A stretch of 64,000 bases of DNA from Nocardia fusca NBRC 14340. GTDB lineage: Bacteria > Actinomycetota > Actinomycetes > Mycobacteriales > Mycobacteriaceae. The notes beneath the pieces were generated by a model. It searched no databases, was not told where the DNA came from, and saw only the letters and a program-made list of their open reading frames with translations. Position numbers and translations under genes: made by a program. Shown here piece by piece: positions 35,898 through 44,321 of the stretch. Location of the stretch: NCBI RefSeq assembly GCF_001618425.1, contig NZ_BDCU01000008.1, positions 248,001 through 312,000 of the forward strand. The letters run 5' to 3'. Within the stretch, counting starts at the first letter, position 1, and every line of letters starts with the position of its first letter.

Positions 35898-35913
35898 TGT
35901 TTCACGTTGAACA
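35898..35913. promoter_or_regulatory. Degenerate parS-like 16-mer
   Basis: TGTTTCACGTTGAACA matches the bacterial parS consensus at 14 of 16 positions. It lies in the 116-bp gap between the PH-domain and rhomboid genes, 22 kb from oriC. Confidence 0.4.
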
Positions 35914-35965
35914 TGCCGGGGCCCGCGAAGCCCACGCCCCGGAGCCTCGGCGCTGTACGTCCGGC

Positions 35966-36847
35966 TCAGCGCAGCGAAACCGCCGCGAGCACTATCACCG
36001 CCACAGCCGCCACCGCCAGGGCTGCCAGCGCGAACACCCCGACCAGCCGGGCCCGCTCCGGCGTCCGAACCCGCACCCAGGCGGGCAGGAACATGATGCC
36101 GAGCGTCGCCAGGGTGCCCGCGGCCAGGCCGCCCAGGTGACCCCACAGCGAGATACCGGGTAGCGAGAAGCTGATGAACACGTTGATCGCGATCAGGATC
36201 AACATATTGTTCGGGTTCTGCCGCAGCCGGATCAGCACGATCGTGATCGCGCCGAACAAGCCGTACACCGCGCCCGAGGCCCCGGCCGTGAGACTGTCCT
36301 GGGCCAGCAGCATCACCGCGGCCGATCCGCCGAGCAACGAGATGAGATATACGGCCAGGTAGCGGGCCCTGCCCAGCACCAGTTCGATATCGCGGCCGAC
36401 GATATACAGCGCGAACATGTTCAGCAGCAGGTGGATCAGCCCGTAGTGCAGGAACCCGGAACCGAGCACGCGGAACCAGTCGCCGCCGGCCACCGCGGGT
36501 GGGTACATGACCCAATCCACGAACAGCGCCGATCCGCGCTCGTTCTCCATCACGCTGCGTGACTGCGCCGCGGTCACGGCGTAGACCAGAATATTGAGCG
36601 CGATCAGGGTGTAGGTGACGAACGGGACCGAACTGCGGGCCGCGGCCGAACCCGATACGGTCCGCACCTGCGGTGTGCTGCGCTGATCGGCGCGCACACA
36701 ATCGACACAGTGTTGGCCGACCGAGGCGGGACGCAGGCATTCCGGGCACGCCGGACGTCCGCAGCGGGTACAGGACAGACCGGTCCGGCGATCGGCGTGC
36801 CGGACACACACCTGAGCCGGCGTCGAGGGCTGCTGGGGGTTCACCAC
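35966..36847 (-). CDS. Rhomboid-family intramembrane serine protease
   Basis: 293 residues from GTG at 36847 (a GTG also follows at 36844). The N-terminus carries a zinc-ribbon-like set of cysteines: CTRCG (26-29), CPEC (34-37) and CVDC (47-50). The rhomboid core has seven or so helices (about 75-290), with HYGLIHLLLNM (134-144), the nucleophile Ser191 in GASGAVYG, and His237 in GHLGG. It cleaves membrane helices of unknown targets. A zinc ribbon fused to rhomboid is common in actinobacteria. It converges on the PH-domain gene. Confidence 0.94.
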   Translation of the reverse strand: MVNPQQPSTPAQVCVRHADRRTGLSCTRCGRPACPECLRPASVGQHCVDCVRADQRSTPQVRTVSGSAAARSSVPFVTYTLIALNILVYAVTAAQSRSVMENERGSALFVDWVMYPPAVAGGDWFRVLGSGFLHYGLIHLLLNMFALYIVGRDIELVLGRARYLAVYLISLLGGSAAVMLLAQDSLTAGASGAVYGLFGAITIVLIRLRQNPNNMLILIAINVFISFSLPGISLWGHLGGLAAGTLATLGIMFLPAWVRVRTPERARLVGVFALAALAVAAVAVIVLAAVSLR

Positions 36848-37034
36848 GGCCTCCGCTTCGTTGCCGGAGCTGTTTCGCGGCGCGCTCCCCAGCCGGCCGG
36901 GCGTGTCTTACTCACCAGCCCATCGTGCCATGCGAGCCCGCGGTACGTAGCTCGCCGCTTCCGCACCCGCGGTCGGCGACGGTGCCCTGACCTGCCGGTC
37001 TGCGTTATCCGCCGGGCTGTGCCAGAGTTGAGCC

Positions 37035-37259
37035 ATGAGCTCGAGGCCACTGCGTCCATCCAGTCGTTCGCGCTATCGGTTGCTGGCCGCCGCCGCGGTG
37101 GCGGCGGCGGGCGGTACCGCGTGGCTGGTGCGCAGCAAGCGCCCGCAACCACCCGAACCGGCCTCGGCGCCGCCCCGGATCGGCTATACGCGCAACGGCG
37201 CCGCGGTGGCCTCGGACGATCCCGAAGCCACCACGGACCGACCTGCTCTCAGCGACTGA
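37035..37259 (+). CDS. Small single-pass membrane protein
   Basis: 74 residues from ATG at 37035. The sequence has an Arg/Ser-rich N-terminus (about 1-14), an Ala-rich hydrophobic helix (15-30) and a Pro/Asp/Glu-rich tail. Codon use is strongly G/C at third positions, as in real genes here. It overlaps the convergent ABC permease gene by 11 bp. No family was recognised, so the call rests on codon bias and the plausible anchor. Confidence 0.5.
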   Translation: MSSRPLRPSSRSRYRLLAAAAVAAAGGTAWLVRSKRPQPPEPASAPPRIGYTRNGAAVASDDPEATTDRPALSD

Positions 37260-38106
37260 CGGTCTTGCGATACTGCCGCAGCGCCAGCGGTACGAAGACG
37301 GCCAGGATGATGACCACCCAGACCAGGGTGGTCGCCACCGGGTGGCGCATCGACCACGCGGTGGATTCCGCGGTGAGCGGGGCGGTATTACCGAACAGTT
37401 CCCGGGATGCCTGGGTGAGCGCCGATACCGGATTCCATTCGGCGAAAACGCGCAGCGGTGTCGGCAGTTCGTCCATCGGCACGAAGGTGTTGGCCAGGAA
37501 GGTGAGCGGGAAGATCACCATGAAACTGGCGTTGTTGAACACCTCGGGCGTACGCACGATCAGGCCGACCACGGCCATGATCCAGGAGATCGCGTAGGCG
37601 AACAGCAGTAGCAGGACGTAGGCCAGGATCGCGTCCACGACCGACCCGCGGATCCGCCAGCCGACCACCAGCCCGGTCAGTGACATGACCACCAGGCTGA
37701 CCACGTTGATCACCACATCGCTGACCGTGCGCCCGATCAGTACCGAGGACGGGGCCATGGGCAGCGAGCGGAACCGATCGATGATGCCCTTCTGCATATC
37801 CTCGGCGAGGCTGAGCCCGGTGAACGTGGACCCGAACACCACCGTCTGCACGAAAATGCCCGCGATCAGGAATTCGCGGTAACCGCCCTCCATACCGGGG
37901 ACCTTGATGGCGGTACCGAAGATATAGGCGAACAGCAGGACGAACATGATCGGCGAGAGGGTGCTGAAGATCAGCACGTCGGGCACTCGCTTTATCTTGA
38001 TCACATTGCGCTTGGTGACGGTCAGACTGTCGCTGACCACCATGGACAGCCGCTCGACCAAGGTGGGGTTCTCCCCGATATCGCCGACGGTCGCCAGCGC
38101 GGTCAT
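37249..38106 (-). CDS. ABC-2 type transporter permease (DrrB-like)
   Basis: 285 residues from ATG at 38106, overlapping the upstream ATPase stop by 4 bp. Six membrane helices span about 45-280; the family signature region RSLPMAPSSVLIGR lies near residue 120 and PLTFLANTFVPMDELPTPLR near 205. It would form the membrane half of a DrrAB-type exporter with the preceding gene. Such pairs export antibiotics, lipids or complex natural products. The substrate is unknown. Confidence 0.92.
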   Translation of the reverse strand: MTALATVGDIGENPTLVERLSMVVSDSLTVTKRNVIKIKRVPDVLIFSTLSPIMFVLLFAYIFGTAIKVPGMEGGYREFLIAGIFVQTVVFGSTFTGLSLAEDMQKGIIDRFRSLPMAPSSVLIGRTVSDVVINVVSLVVMSLTGLVVGWRIRGSVVDAILAYVLLLLFAYAISWIMAVVGLIVRTPEVFNNASFMVIFPLTFLANTFVPMDELPTPLRVFAEWNPVSALTQASRELFGNTAPLTAESTAWSMRHPVATTLVWVVIILAVFVPLALRQYRKTVSR

Positions 38107-39197
38107 CTGCTTCTTCCTTCCATCGCCTCGATTGCTTCCACTTCGCGCGCCGGGTCGGATTCCTCGGGCCTGTCCGCTTCGGGGACCGCGCCGGGGCGTC
38201 CGCCGCCACCGGCCTTTCCGCCCTGCCCGTATTCGCCGGCATCATCGGCCGTTTCCTCGGCCTCGTGCCCGGTGAGCGTGAGGAACACATCGTCGAGCGA
38301 GGGGCGGCGCAACCCGACGTCCTGGATCCGCACACCCTCGTCGCTCAGCTTTCCGATGGCGGCGACCAGCGCCTGGGATCCGTCGCTGACCGGCACCACC
38401 AGTCGGCGCAGCCCGGGTTCGACATGGATTTCACCGTCGGCCAGCGGCGCGAGCGCTCGCTGGGCGACGGCCAGATTGTCGGTGTGGTCGACGGTCAACT
38501 CGATCCGGTCGCCTCCGACCATGCTCTTCAATTCGTCGGCGGTGCCGCGGGCGATCACCTGGCCCCGGTCGATGACCGCGATGGCATCGGCGAGTCGGTC
38601 GGCCTCTTCCATGTACTGGGTCGTCAGCAGCAGGGTGGTGCCGCCGGCGACGAGCTCCTCGATGACATCCCAGAGGTCCAGCCGAGCTCGCGGGTCCAGA
38701 CCCGTGGTGGGTTCGTCGAGGAACAGCACCGGCGGGTTGGCCACCAGCGCCCCGGCCAGGTCCAGCCGCCGGCGCATACCGCCGGAATAGCCGCGGACCG
38801 GGCGGTCGGCGGCATCACTGAGACGGAACCTCTCCAGTAGCTCGCGCGCGCGTTCCTTACTGCGCCGCGTGCCCATGTGGTACAGCCGCCCAACCATCTC
38901 CAGGTTCTCGAAACCGGTCAGATACTCGTCGACCGCCGCGTACTGCCCCGAGGCCCCGATTCGTGAGCGCAGCGCACGCGGCCGGGCGAGTACGTCGATC
39001 CCGGCGACGGTCGCCCGGCCGGCGTCGGGCACCAGCAGCGTGGTGAGCACTCGTACGGTGGTGGTCTTACCGGCTCCGTTGGGTCCCAGAAGCGCGGTGA
39101 CCGTGCCTTCGGGCACAGTCAGATCGAGACCGTCGAGTGCGCGCACCCGGCGGCCGTAGTGTTTGACGAGACCCTCGGCGACTATTGCGTCGGGCAT
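38103..39197 (-). CDS. ABC transporter ATP-binding protein (DrrA-like)
   Basis: 364 residues from ATG at 39197 (MPDAIVAEGLVKHYG), with an AGGAGAAT ribosome-binding site. The frame open to 39455 lacks features. Walker A GPNGAGKT (38-45), signature YSGG (137-140), Walker B VLFLDEP (Asp161, Glu162), and a C-terminal DrrA-type extension (about 245-315) ending in a Glu/Asp/Gly-rich tail. It energises the permease encoded next through an ATGA overlap. It is a typical DrrA/daunorubicin-resistance-type ATPase, which does not itself mean drug export. Confidence 0.95.
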   Translation of the reverse strand: MPDAIVAEGLVKHYGRRVRALDGLDLTVPEGTVTALLGPNGAGKTTTVRVLTTLLVPDAGRATVAGIDVLARPRALRSRIGASGQYAAVDEYLTGFENLEMVGRLYHMGTRRSKERARELLERFRLSDAADRPVRGYSGGMRRRLDLAGALVANPPVLFLDEPTTGLDPRARLDLWDVIEELVAGGTTLLLTTQYMEEADRLADAIAVIDRGQVIARGTADELKSMVGGDRIELTVDHTDNLAVAQRALAPLADGEIHVEPGLRRLVVPVSDGSQALVAAIGKLSDEGVRIQDVGLRRPSLDDVFLTLTGHEAEETADDAGEYGQGGKAGGGGRPGAVPEADRPEESDPAREVEAIEAMEGRSR

Positions 39198-39781
39198 GAT
39201 TCTCCTGAACTGAGTGATCGACAAGGACGAGTCGTATATCGCCGGTGGCGGGCCACCGACCTCAGGCGCTTCGGCCGCCGGCCGATACCGTGCAGTATCG
39301 TCGCCGCCACCGACGTTTTCATCCGATTTATCCGGTTCTCCGGCACCCTCCCCCACAATGCACAAGGCCGCATCCCGGACCGGACGTGCTCGGGGTAGCC
39401 GAGACGGGATGCGACCGCTCTGGTATTCATCGCGCCGGGTCGCGAAATTTCGCACAGCGCACTACTCGATTCGGTTTCCGCGGCTACTGGATCCCGCTCC
39501 GGAGCACGACAGTCGAGGTGGCCGTGCGCACGCTCACAGTGCACAGGGGCATAGTGCCAGCGGGGTCCGACAAGTAGGCCCGGGCAGCACTCGGTGCGCG
39601 CCCCGCGCACCCGTGTTCCGCCGGGCGGAATACACCCGTCCAGTGGGACGATTCCATTGGGCTGCAACAATTTTGGACACTCGCACCCGCAGTGCACCGA
39701 CCCACGCACGGCGCTGTGATCTGCACCGAAAAAAGTTCGAAACTCTTGGGCCCCTTATGGGCGCATTTTCGCGATATCGCG

Positions 39782-39787
39782 TAGGAT
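39782..39787 (+). promoter_or_regulatory. -10 box for the 6C-type sRNA
   Basis: TAGGAT, about 6-7 bases before the predicted sRNA start. No good -35 was found at the usual distance, so this could be a stand-alone -10 promoter. Confidence 0.5.
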
Positions 39788-39790
39788 CGT

Positions 39791-39866
39791 TTCCGTCGGC
39801 CCCTCCCCCCCGGGCCGACCTTACGCGGGCCTCGGCTAACTCCCCCCCTTCGCCGAGGCCCGCTCT
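39791..39866 (+). ncRNA. 6C-type actinobacterial small RNA
   Basis: Two consecutive GC-rich hairpins, each with a run of seven C in the loop. The first has arms 39795-39802 and 39812-39819 (GTCGGCCC/GGGCCGAC) with loop CTCCCCCCC. The second has perfect 12-bp arms 39825-39836 and 39852-39863 with a loop containing TCCCCCCCTT. Two neighbouring C-rich hairpin loops define the 6C RNA class of actinobacteria. A TAGGAT -10-like box at 39782-39787 sits about 6 bases before the likely start. Ends are approximate. In mycobacteria 6C RNA affects growth and membrane or DNA-replication genes through C-rich loop pairing with G-rich targets. Confidence 0.85.
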
Positions 39867-40007
39867 CATATCCGGGTTCGGCCGTCACAGGACAACCCGA
39901 ACCCCACTCCCCGTCTTCAGGTACCGCGTTCCGCTGCGCGAACACCGCTCGCTGCCGAACCCCGCCCCGGCCACCGTTCGGGATGCCGCGCGAATCTTTC
40001 TACGCAA

Positions 40008-40040
40008 TGATGAGAGACTTGCAGTATCATCGTCTCATCA
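40008..40040. promoter_or_regulatory. Inverted repeat upstream of the MpaB-type gene
   Basis: TGATGAGA (40008-40015) and TCTCATCA (40033-40040), 17-base spacer, ending 30 bp before the ATG at 40071. This is a typical repressor-site layout overlapping the promoter. Confidence 0.5.
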
Positions 40041-40070
40041 GATCGATGCAGTAGATCAAGGGAGATCCGC

Positions 40071-40976
40071 ATGACCGCGTCCGTCGCAGCCACCGACACG
40101 CACGCTCCGGTGGAGCGCCGTCCCTTCGGTCCCGGCACCCGTACCTGGGAGGAAACCGGCCTGATCACCTTCTCCCTCACCGCGGGCTCGGCCTTCCTCC
40201 TGCAGACCATGGAACCCACCATCTCCGCGGTGGTCGATGCCCACTCCACCTTCCGCACCGACCCGATCGGCCGCGCGGTGCGCAGCCTCTCGGCGGTGAT
40301 GATGTGGACCTACGGCGGCGAGGAATCGCTGGGCGAGACCGACCGGCTACGCAAAATGCACGCCACCCTCAACACCACCGACGCCAAAGGCGTCCGGCAC
40401 ACCGCGCTGTCCAGCGGCCCGTGGGCCTGGGTGCTGCACACCGGCACTTTCGCCTTCTCCGAAAACGCGAAGTACTTCTCGAAGCGTCCGCTCACCGCGG
40501 CGGAGAAAGAGGATTACTACCGCGAAGCCCTGCAGCTGATGCGTAACTTCTCGGTACCGCCCAAGGAACTGCCGGCGACCTACGCCGATTTCGAGAAGTT
40601 CTTCGCCGACCAGGTCGAGAACCATCTGGAGGCCACCCAGACCGCGAAGGACTACCTGAAGGTCATCCGGACGATCGCCCCGCCCGCCCAGCTGCCGGGG
40701 GCGCTGCACCCGGTGTGGCGGGTGCTGACCGGTCCGTTCGGGCGGATGCAGTACTTCGTCACAGTAGGCACCACACCGGAAACGGCCCGCCGCAAACTCG
40801 GTCTCACCTGGAGCGAATCCGACGAACGCAAACTACGGATCCTCGGCTGGTTCCTCGCCCGGCTGGTGCCGCTGTTGCCGGAGCGGCTGCGGTACTTCCC
40901 CATCGCCTACGAGGCCCGCAGGCTCGAACGCGACAAGGCGCGGCTGCGCAAGGTCATCGACGTGCGGCCGCTCTGA
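40071..40976 (+). CDS. DUF2236 / MpaB-family oxygenase
   Basis: 301 residues from ATG, with AAGGGAGAT ribosome-binding site. It belongs to the DUF2236 family, whose members include fungal MpaB and rubber-cleaving Lcp, heme- or iron-dependent oxygenases. The family segments are RKMHATLNTTDAKG (near residue 93), GPWAWVLHTGTFAF (near 122) and the C-terminal RLRYFPIAYEARR. The N-terminal quarter carries a hydrophobic helix near residue 40. The substrate is unknown. The gene is monocistronic with its own terminator and shows an inverted repeat upstream. Confidence 0.85.
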   Translation: MTASVAATDTHAPVERRPFGPGTRTWEETGLITFSLTAGSAFLLQTMEPTISAVVDAHSTFRTDPIGRAVRSLSAVMMWTYGGEESLGETDRLRKMHATLNTTDAKGVRHTALSSGPWAWVLHTGTFAFSENAKYFSKRPLTAAEKEDYYREALQLMRNFSVPPKELPATYADFEKFFADQVENHLEATQTAKDYLKVIRTIAPPAQLPGALHPVWRVLTGPFGRMQYFVTVGTTPETARRKLGLTWSESDERKLRILGWFLARLVPLLPERLRYFPIAYEARRLERDKARLRKVIDVRPL

Positions 40977-40993
40977 AGCCAGGGGTGACGACG

Positions 40994-41018
40994 GCCCCGG
41001 ATCCCACGGATCCGGGGC
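40994..41018 (+). terminator. Terminator after the MpaB-type gene
   Basis: 11-bp arms (40994-41004 and 41008-41018) with a CAC loop, followed by TGTTCTT on the plus strand. Confidence 0.8.
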
Positions 41019-41064
41019 TGTTCTTCGTGCCGATACACTGCGCCGGAACGAGGAGGAGCTGATC

Positions 41065-41574
41065 ATGACCGGGACGATTTCGATTCCCAGCTACGAGCAG
41101 GTGGTGACGCTGCCCCGCGAACTGGGCCCGCTCACGGTCCCGGAGGCATACCGCGACGAGAACGACCATATGAACGTCACGCACTATTTCGCGTTGTGCG
41201 TCTCGGCCGCGACCGGAGTCTTCGAACGGGCCGGGATCACCGACGAATACCGTGCCACCCGGGGTGCCGGGTTCTTCACCGGTGAACACCACATCCGGTA
41301 CTACTCCGAAAACCGGATCGGCGAACAGATTTCGGTCCACATACGCGGAGTCGACCGTTCGGACAAGGTCGTACACGCCATGGCACTACTGGTCAACGAC
41401 AGCACCCGGCGGCTCAGTTGCACCCTCGAGCTCATCGCTGTCCACGTCGATCTGCGCAGCCGTACGGCCGCGGCGTTCGCCGCCGATACCGCGGCCGCAC
41501 TCGACCGGGAACTGGCGCCCACCGCGGTGGACTGGCCGGCCCCGGTCTGTGGCGCCATGCGAGTCCGGCGCTAA
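41065..41574 (+). CDS. HotDog-fold thioesterase
   Basis: 169 residues from ATG with an AGGAGGAGC ribosome-binding site. It shows the 4-hydroxybenzoyl-CoA-thioesterase pattern: DENDHMNVTHYF (about 31-42), with the acidic/His pair expected at the active site. It would hydrolyse an acyl-CoA of unknown chain. Its stop overlaps the convergent cold-shock gene stop by 4 bp (41571-41574). Confidence 0.8.
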   Translation: MTGTISIPSYEQVVTLPRELGPLTVPEAYRDENDHMNVTHYFALCVSAATGVFERAGITDEYRATRGAGFFTGEHHIRYYSENRIGEQISVHIRGVDRSDKVVHAMALLVNDSTRRLSCTLELIAVHVDLRSRTAAAFAADTAAALDRELAPTAVDWPAPVCGAMRVRR

Positions 41575-41870
41575 CGCCGGCTCTGCCCGCCGCCCGGGGC
41601 GGTATCGGGTAGCCCGGCACCGGCCTCCGGCCGGACCGTCACCGCCTCGTGCCCGCGGGGCCGGGCAGTGCTGACGAACAGCACCGGCTGGCCCGCGTGC
41701 AGGGTGCGATAGCCGTCGGTCTCTATGCACCGATACTCGACGAACACCTGATCGGTTCCGTCGTCGGGTTTGATGTAGCCGAAGCCCTTCTCCGAGTCGA
41801 ACCAGAAGACCCGCCCGCGTCTCCAGTCCGATCCGTCGATCCCGGCCCCGCTGAAATCCATAGCAGGCAT
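41571..41870 (-). CDS. Cold-shock-domain protein
   Basis: 99 residues from ATG at 41870 (an ATG at 41861 is also possible). The CSD core has GRVFWFDSEKGFGYIKP with RNP1-like KGFGYIKP (residues 28-35) and RNP2-like VFVEY (42-46). It differs from classical CspA by an N-terminal extension of about 15 residues and a Gly/Pro-rich tail. It likely binds single-stranded RNA or DNA. Convergent overlap with the thioesterase; divergent from the methyltransferase. Confidence 0.85.
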   Translation of the reverse strand: MPAMDFSGAGIDGSDWRRGRVFWFDSEKGFGYIKPDDGTDQVFVEYRCIETDGYRTLHAGQPVLFVSTARPRGHEAVTVRPEAGAGLPDTAPGGGQSRR

Positions 41871-41982
41871 TACCAGGTCTTCTCCCTCGTCTGTGCAGGG
41901 TCGACACCACCAAAGCTACGCCCCGGCACCGCGAACGTCACGACCGCTGTCGGGTTCCGGCCCGGACACTACTGTCTTTCCG

Positions 41983-42624
41983 GTGACCGAATCCTGTTTT
42001 CTCTCTCGTACCCGCGCCGGTTACGACGCGATCGCCACCGCCTACGCCGAGCATGCGGCCGGTGAAATGGACAGGCGATTCTGGGATCGAGCGGTACTCA
42101 CCGCGTTCGCCGAGTCGGTCGGTGATTCGGGTCCGGTCGCCGATATCGGATGCGGCCCGGGCCGGATCGCCGCTCATCTGGCGGCGCAAGGGATCCGGGT
42201 GCACGGAATTGACCTGTCCCCGGCGATGGTGGAACTGGCGCGGAACACCTATCCGGAGATCGATTTCGAGGTGGGATCCATGACCGCGCTCGATATCCCC
42301 GACGGCTCGCGGGCCGGTGTGGTGGCCTGGTATTCCCTCATCCACATCCCGGCGACCGAACGCGGCGGTGTGCTCGCCGAGTTCCGGCGGGTACTGCGTC
42401 CCGGCGGCAAACTGCTGCTGGCCTTCCAGTCGGGTACCGGCATCCTGCATCTGGACGAGGGCTACGGGCATGCCATATCGCTGGACTTCCACCGCATCTC
42501 GACCGACGAGCTCGCCGACGCCCTCGCGGCGGCGGGTTTCACCGTCGAGTTGCGGCTCGACCGCAGCGCCGAGACCGGGGAGCGGACCACGCAGGCCTAC
42601 ATGATGGCGACCCGCTCGAGTTGA
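41983..42624 (+). CDS. Class I SAM-dependent methyltransferase
   Basis: 213 residues from GTG at 41983 (VTESCFLSRTRAGYDAIA). The frame opens earlier at 41893 but with no homology-like sequence. The SAM-binding motif is ADIGCGPGR (about 53-61), and motifs II and III follow in RAGVVAWYSLIHIP and EFRRVLRPGGKLLLAF. It is a Methyltransf_11/25-type enzyme; small molecule or lipid substrate unknown. Confidence 0.9.
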   Translation: MTESCFLSRTRAGYDAIATAYAEHAAGEMDRRFWDRAVLTAFAESVGDSGPVADIGCGPGRIAAHLAAQGIRVHGIDLSPAMVELARNTYPEIDFEVGSMTALDIPDGSRAGVVAWYSLIHIPATERGGVLAEFRRVLRPGGKLLLAFQSGTGILHLDEGYGHAISLDFHRISTDELADALAAAGFTVELRLDRSAETGERTTQAYMMATRSS

Positions 42625-42660
42625 TAGGACCCGCTTTTCTATCCAAACGATGCTCCACAA

Positions 42661-42767
42661 CATCATTTCGATAGACATCAGATTGATCATTTCACCCCGG
42701 AAAGCCCACCGACTACGTCTTCGTGCGCTACATCGAAACGATATTTGACGGCATCATTTCGATAGAC
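42661..42767. promoter_or_regulatory. Repeated operator-like words around the XRE gene start
   Basis: CATCATTTCGATAGAC occurs identically at 42661-42676 and 42752-42767. Related forms are ATCGAAACGAT (42732-42742, which pairs with ATCATTTCGAT as an imperfect inverted copy) and ATCCAAACGAT (near 42641). Three to four copies of one motif bracket the annotated start, suggesting autoregulation. Confidence 0.55.
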
Positions 42768-43313
42768 CACCCTGGTCAGGTGGTGATCAAGAAGAACCCG
42801 CTCGGCCCCACAGGCGATACTGTGCGCGCGAACGTCCTGCGGTATCGCAATCGGATGAACCTCGGCTATGCCGATCTGGCCCGCCGGCTCGAGGCCATCG
42901 GGCGGCCGATCCCGGTACTCGGCCTGTCCCGGATCGAACGGGGTGAGCGCCGGGTGGACGTGGACGATCTGATCGCACTGGCGGTCGCGCTCGGCGTCTC
43001 ACCGACCAGTTTGCTGCTCCCGGATACCTCCACGGCCGACGAGTCCGTGGCAGCCACCGGAATCGACGGCACGGCAGCCGATCTGCTCGGCTGGCTCCGC
43101 CTGTACACGCCGTCGGCACATATCGGTAGGCCGTCCGGCGAGCGCTTCGTCCGAGACGCCATCAGGTTCATCGCCGAGGCCCGGCCGCGCTGGGATATCG
43201 AGAGCCTGACCCTGGAACAGCTTCCGGGCGTGGACCATATGGAGTACGCCGCCGAGATCGCCGAGAAGGCGCGGCTGGCGAATCCGGCAGCGCAGCCCGG
43301 CCCCCGCGGGTAG
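42723..43313 (+). CDS. XRE-family helix-turn-helix regulator
   Basis: 196 residues from GTG at 42723. Starts at 42780 or 42783 (GTG GTG ATC AAG) are more likely, since two operator-like copies lie inside the first 20 codons of the long form. The HTH is in RYRNRMNLGYADLARRLEAIGRPIPVLGLSRIE, given here by its start and end (about residues 40-75), followed by VDVDDLIALAVALGVSPTSLL. The C-terminal half (about 120-196) is helical with no named family. It is flanked by methyltransferase and imine-reductase genes and ends in a terminator-like hairpin overlapping the stop. Confidence 0.8.
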   Translation: MRYIETIFDGIISIDHPGQVVIKKNPLGPTGDTVRANVLRYRNRMNLGYADLARRLEAIGRPIPVLGLSRIERGERRVDVDDLIALAVALGVSPTSLLLPDTSTADESVAATGIDGTAADLLGWLRLYTPSAHIGRPSGERFVRDAIRFIAEARPRWDIESLTLEQLPGVDHMEYAAEIAEKARLANPAAQPGPRG

Positions 43314-43326
43314 CGGGGGGCCGGGC
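43295..43326. terminator. Bidirectional terminator at the XRE / IRED ends
   Basis: GCCCGGCCCCCGC (43295-43307) faces its complement at 43313-43326 with one bulged G. The stem encloses the XRE stop codon. Confidence 0.6.
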
Positions 43327-43338
43327 CCGGCCGAGACC

Positions 43339-44220
43339 CTATGCGGAGGCGCCGCCACGCATCATCTCGAAAACGGGCACCGGACGTCCGGCCTGCTCAC
43401 TCGCGCTCCGCGCCCGGCGCCACAATCCCTGTGCCGCACGGGAAAGGGTGGCGTCCACACCGACCTCGGTACTGGCATCGATGATGTGCTGCGCTCCCGC
43501 GTCCATCATCGCGAACGCAGCGAGATCACCCCAGCCACCGGCCTTCGCCGCCGCGGCGTACTCGGTCATGAAGAACGGGTACGCCTCGCTGGACCGCACG
43601 GCGTACGGCAGGAACTGGTCGATATCGACACCGGAGCGGTCGATCACGGCGAGCGCCTGGTCGAAGGCGAGCATCCACGGATGGAAGACAGTGAGCAGCG
43701 CCTGATAGAAGACCTGCGCCAGACCGTCGTCCACCCCGAGGTACTCCTGCGGACTCAGCGGCCGGAGCAGTTCGGCATGCGCGTCGAAGACCTCCCGTGG
43801 TCCGCTGTAGAACACATACGAGGCCGGGTGCGCGATATTGTCGCCCGCGGACATGAAACCGCCGGAAAGGAATTCGGCGCCCTGTTCACGCACCCACGCG
43901 GCGCCCTTCCGCGCATTGTCCGGGGAGTCGGAGGACAGATTGGCGATCACCTTGCCGGACAGGCTGCCGGCCGCCGGGCCGAGTACGTCGTACATCGCCG
44001 CGTAGTGGGTCAGGCTGAGCACGGTCACCTCGTTGGCTTCCAGCGCTTCGGCCACGGTCGCGGCACGTTTCGCGCCCTCGGCCACCATCTCCTCGGCCTT
44101 GTCGCCGCTGCGATTCCAGACGGTGACCTCGATACCGGCGGCGAGGAATGCCCGTACCATCGCCCGGCCCATCGGCCCCAGCCCGATAACACTGACGGAC
44201 CGGATCTTCTCCTGAGACAT
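43339..44220 (-). CDS. NAD(P)-dependent imine-reductase-like / 6PGDH-type dehydrogenase
   Basis: 293 residues from ATG at 44220. The N-terminal Rossmann fold has GLGPMG (13-18) and VWNRSGDKA (34-42), with the Asn-Arg following strand 2 favouring NADPH. A long helical dimerisation half follows. The layout (NADPH domain, then an interdomain helix and C-terminal bundle) fits imine reductases or the related beta-hydroxyacid dehydrogenases; the IRED assignment is my best guess. It is divergent from an HxlR regulator, suggesting induction by a reactive or toxic substrate. Confidence 0.8.
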   Translation of the reverse strand: MSQEKIRSVSVIGLGPMGRAMVRAFLAAGIEVTVWNRSGDKAEEMVAEGAKRAATVAEALEANEVTVLSLTHYAAMYDVLGPAAGSLSGKVIANLSSDSPDNARKGAAWVREQGAEFLSGGFMSAGDNIAHPASYVFYSGPREVFDAHAELLRPLSPQEYLGVDDGLAQVFYQALLTVFHPWMLAFDQALAVIDRSGVDIDQFLPYAVRSSEAYPFFMTEYAAAAKAGGWGDLAAFAMMDAGAQHIIDASTEVGVDATLSRAAQGLWRRARSASEQAGRPVPVFEMMRGGASA

Positions 44221-44321
44221 TCGATGTCCTTCTCGGTTGTGGTTCAGCTGGTTGCGGCGCCGATACCGATGCTGGTCACGCGGGTAGAGTCACACAAGAA
44301 CGCACCTGCGGATGTGGTTGC

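Larger units (their letters stand above)
39198..40070. other. Divergent region with an sRNA and an operator-like repeat
   Basis: 873 bp between the ABC ATPase (minus) and the MpaB-type oxygenase (plus). It contains a 6C-type sRNA (39791-39866) and a regulator-like inverted repeat (40008-40040). The rest (39198-39720) has no supported gene. The long plus-strand open frame 39214-40074 crosses the sRNA and is not credible. Confidence 0.7.

Noticed and set aside
39214..40074. Plus-strand frame covering the sRNA
   Set aside because: Overlaps the 6C hairpins and has no family signature; RNA structure explains the region better.
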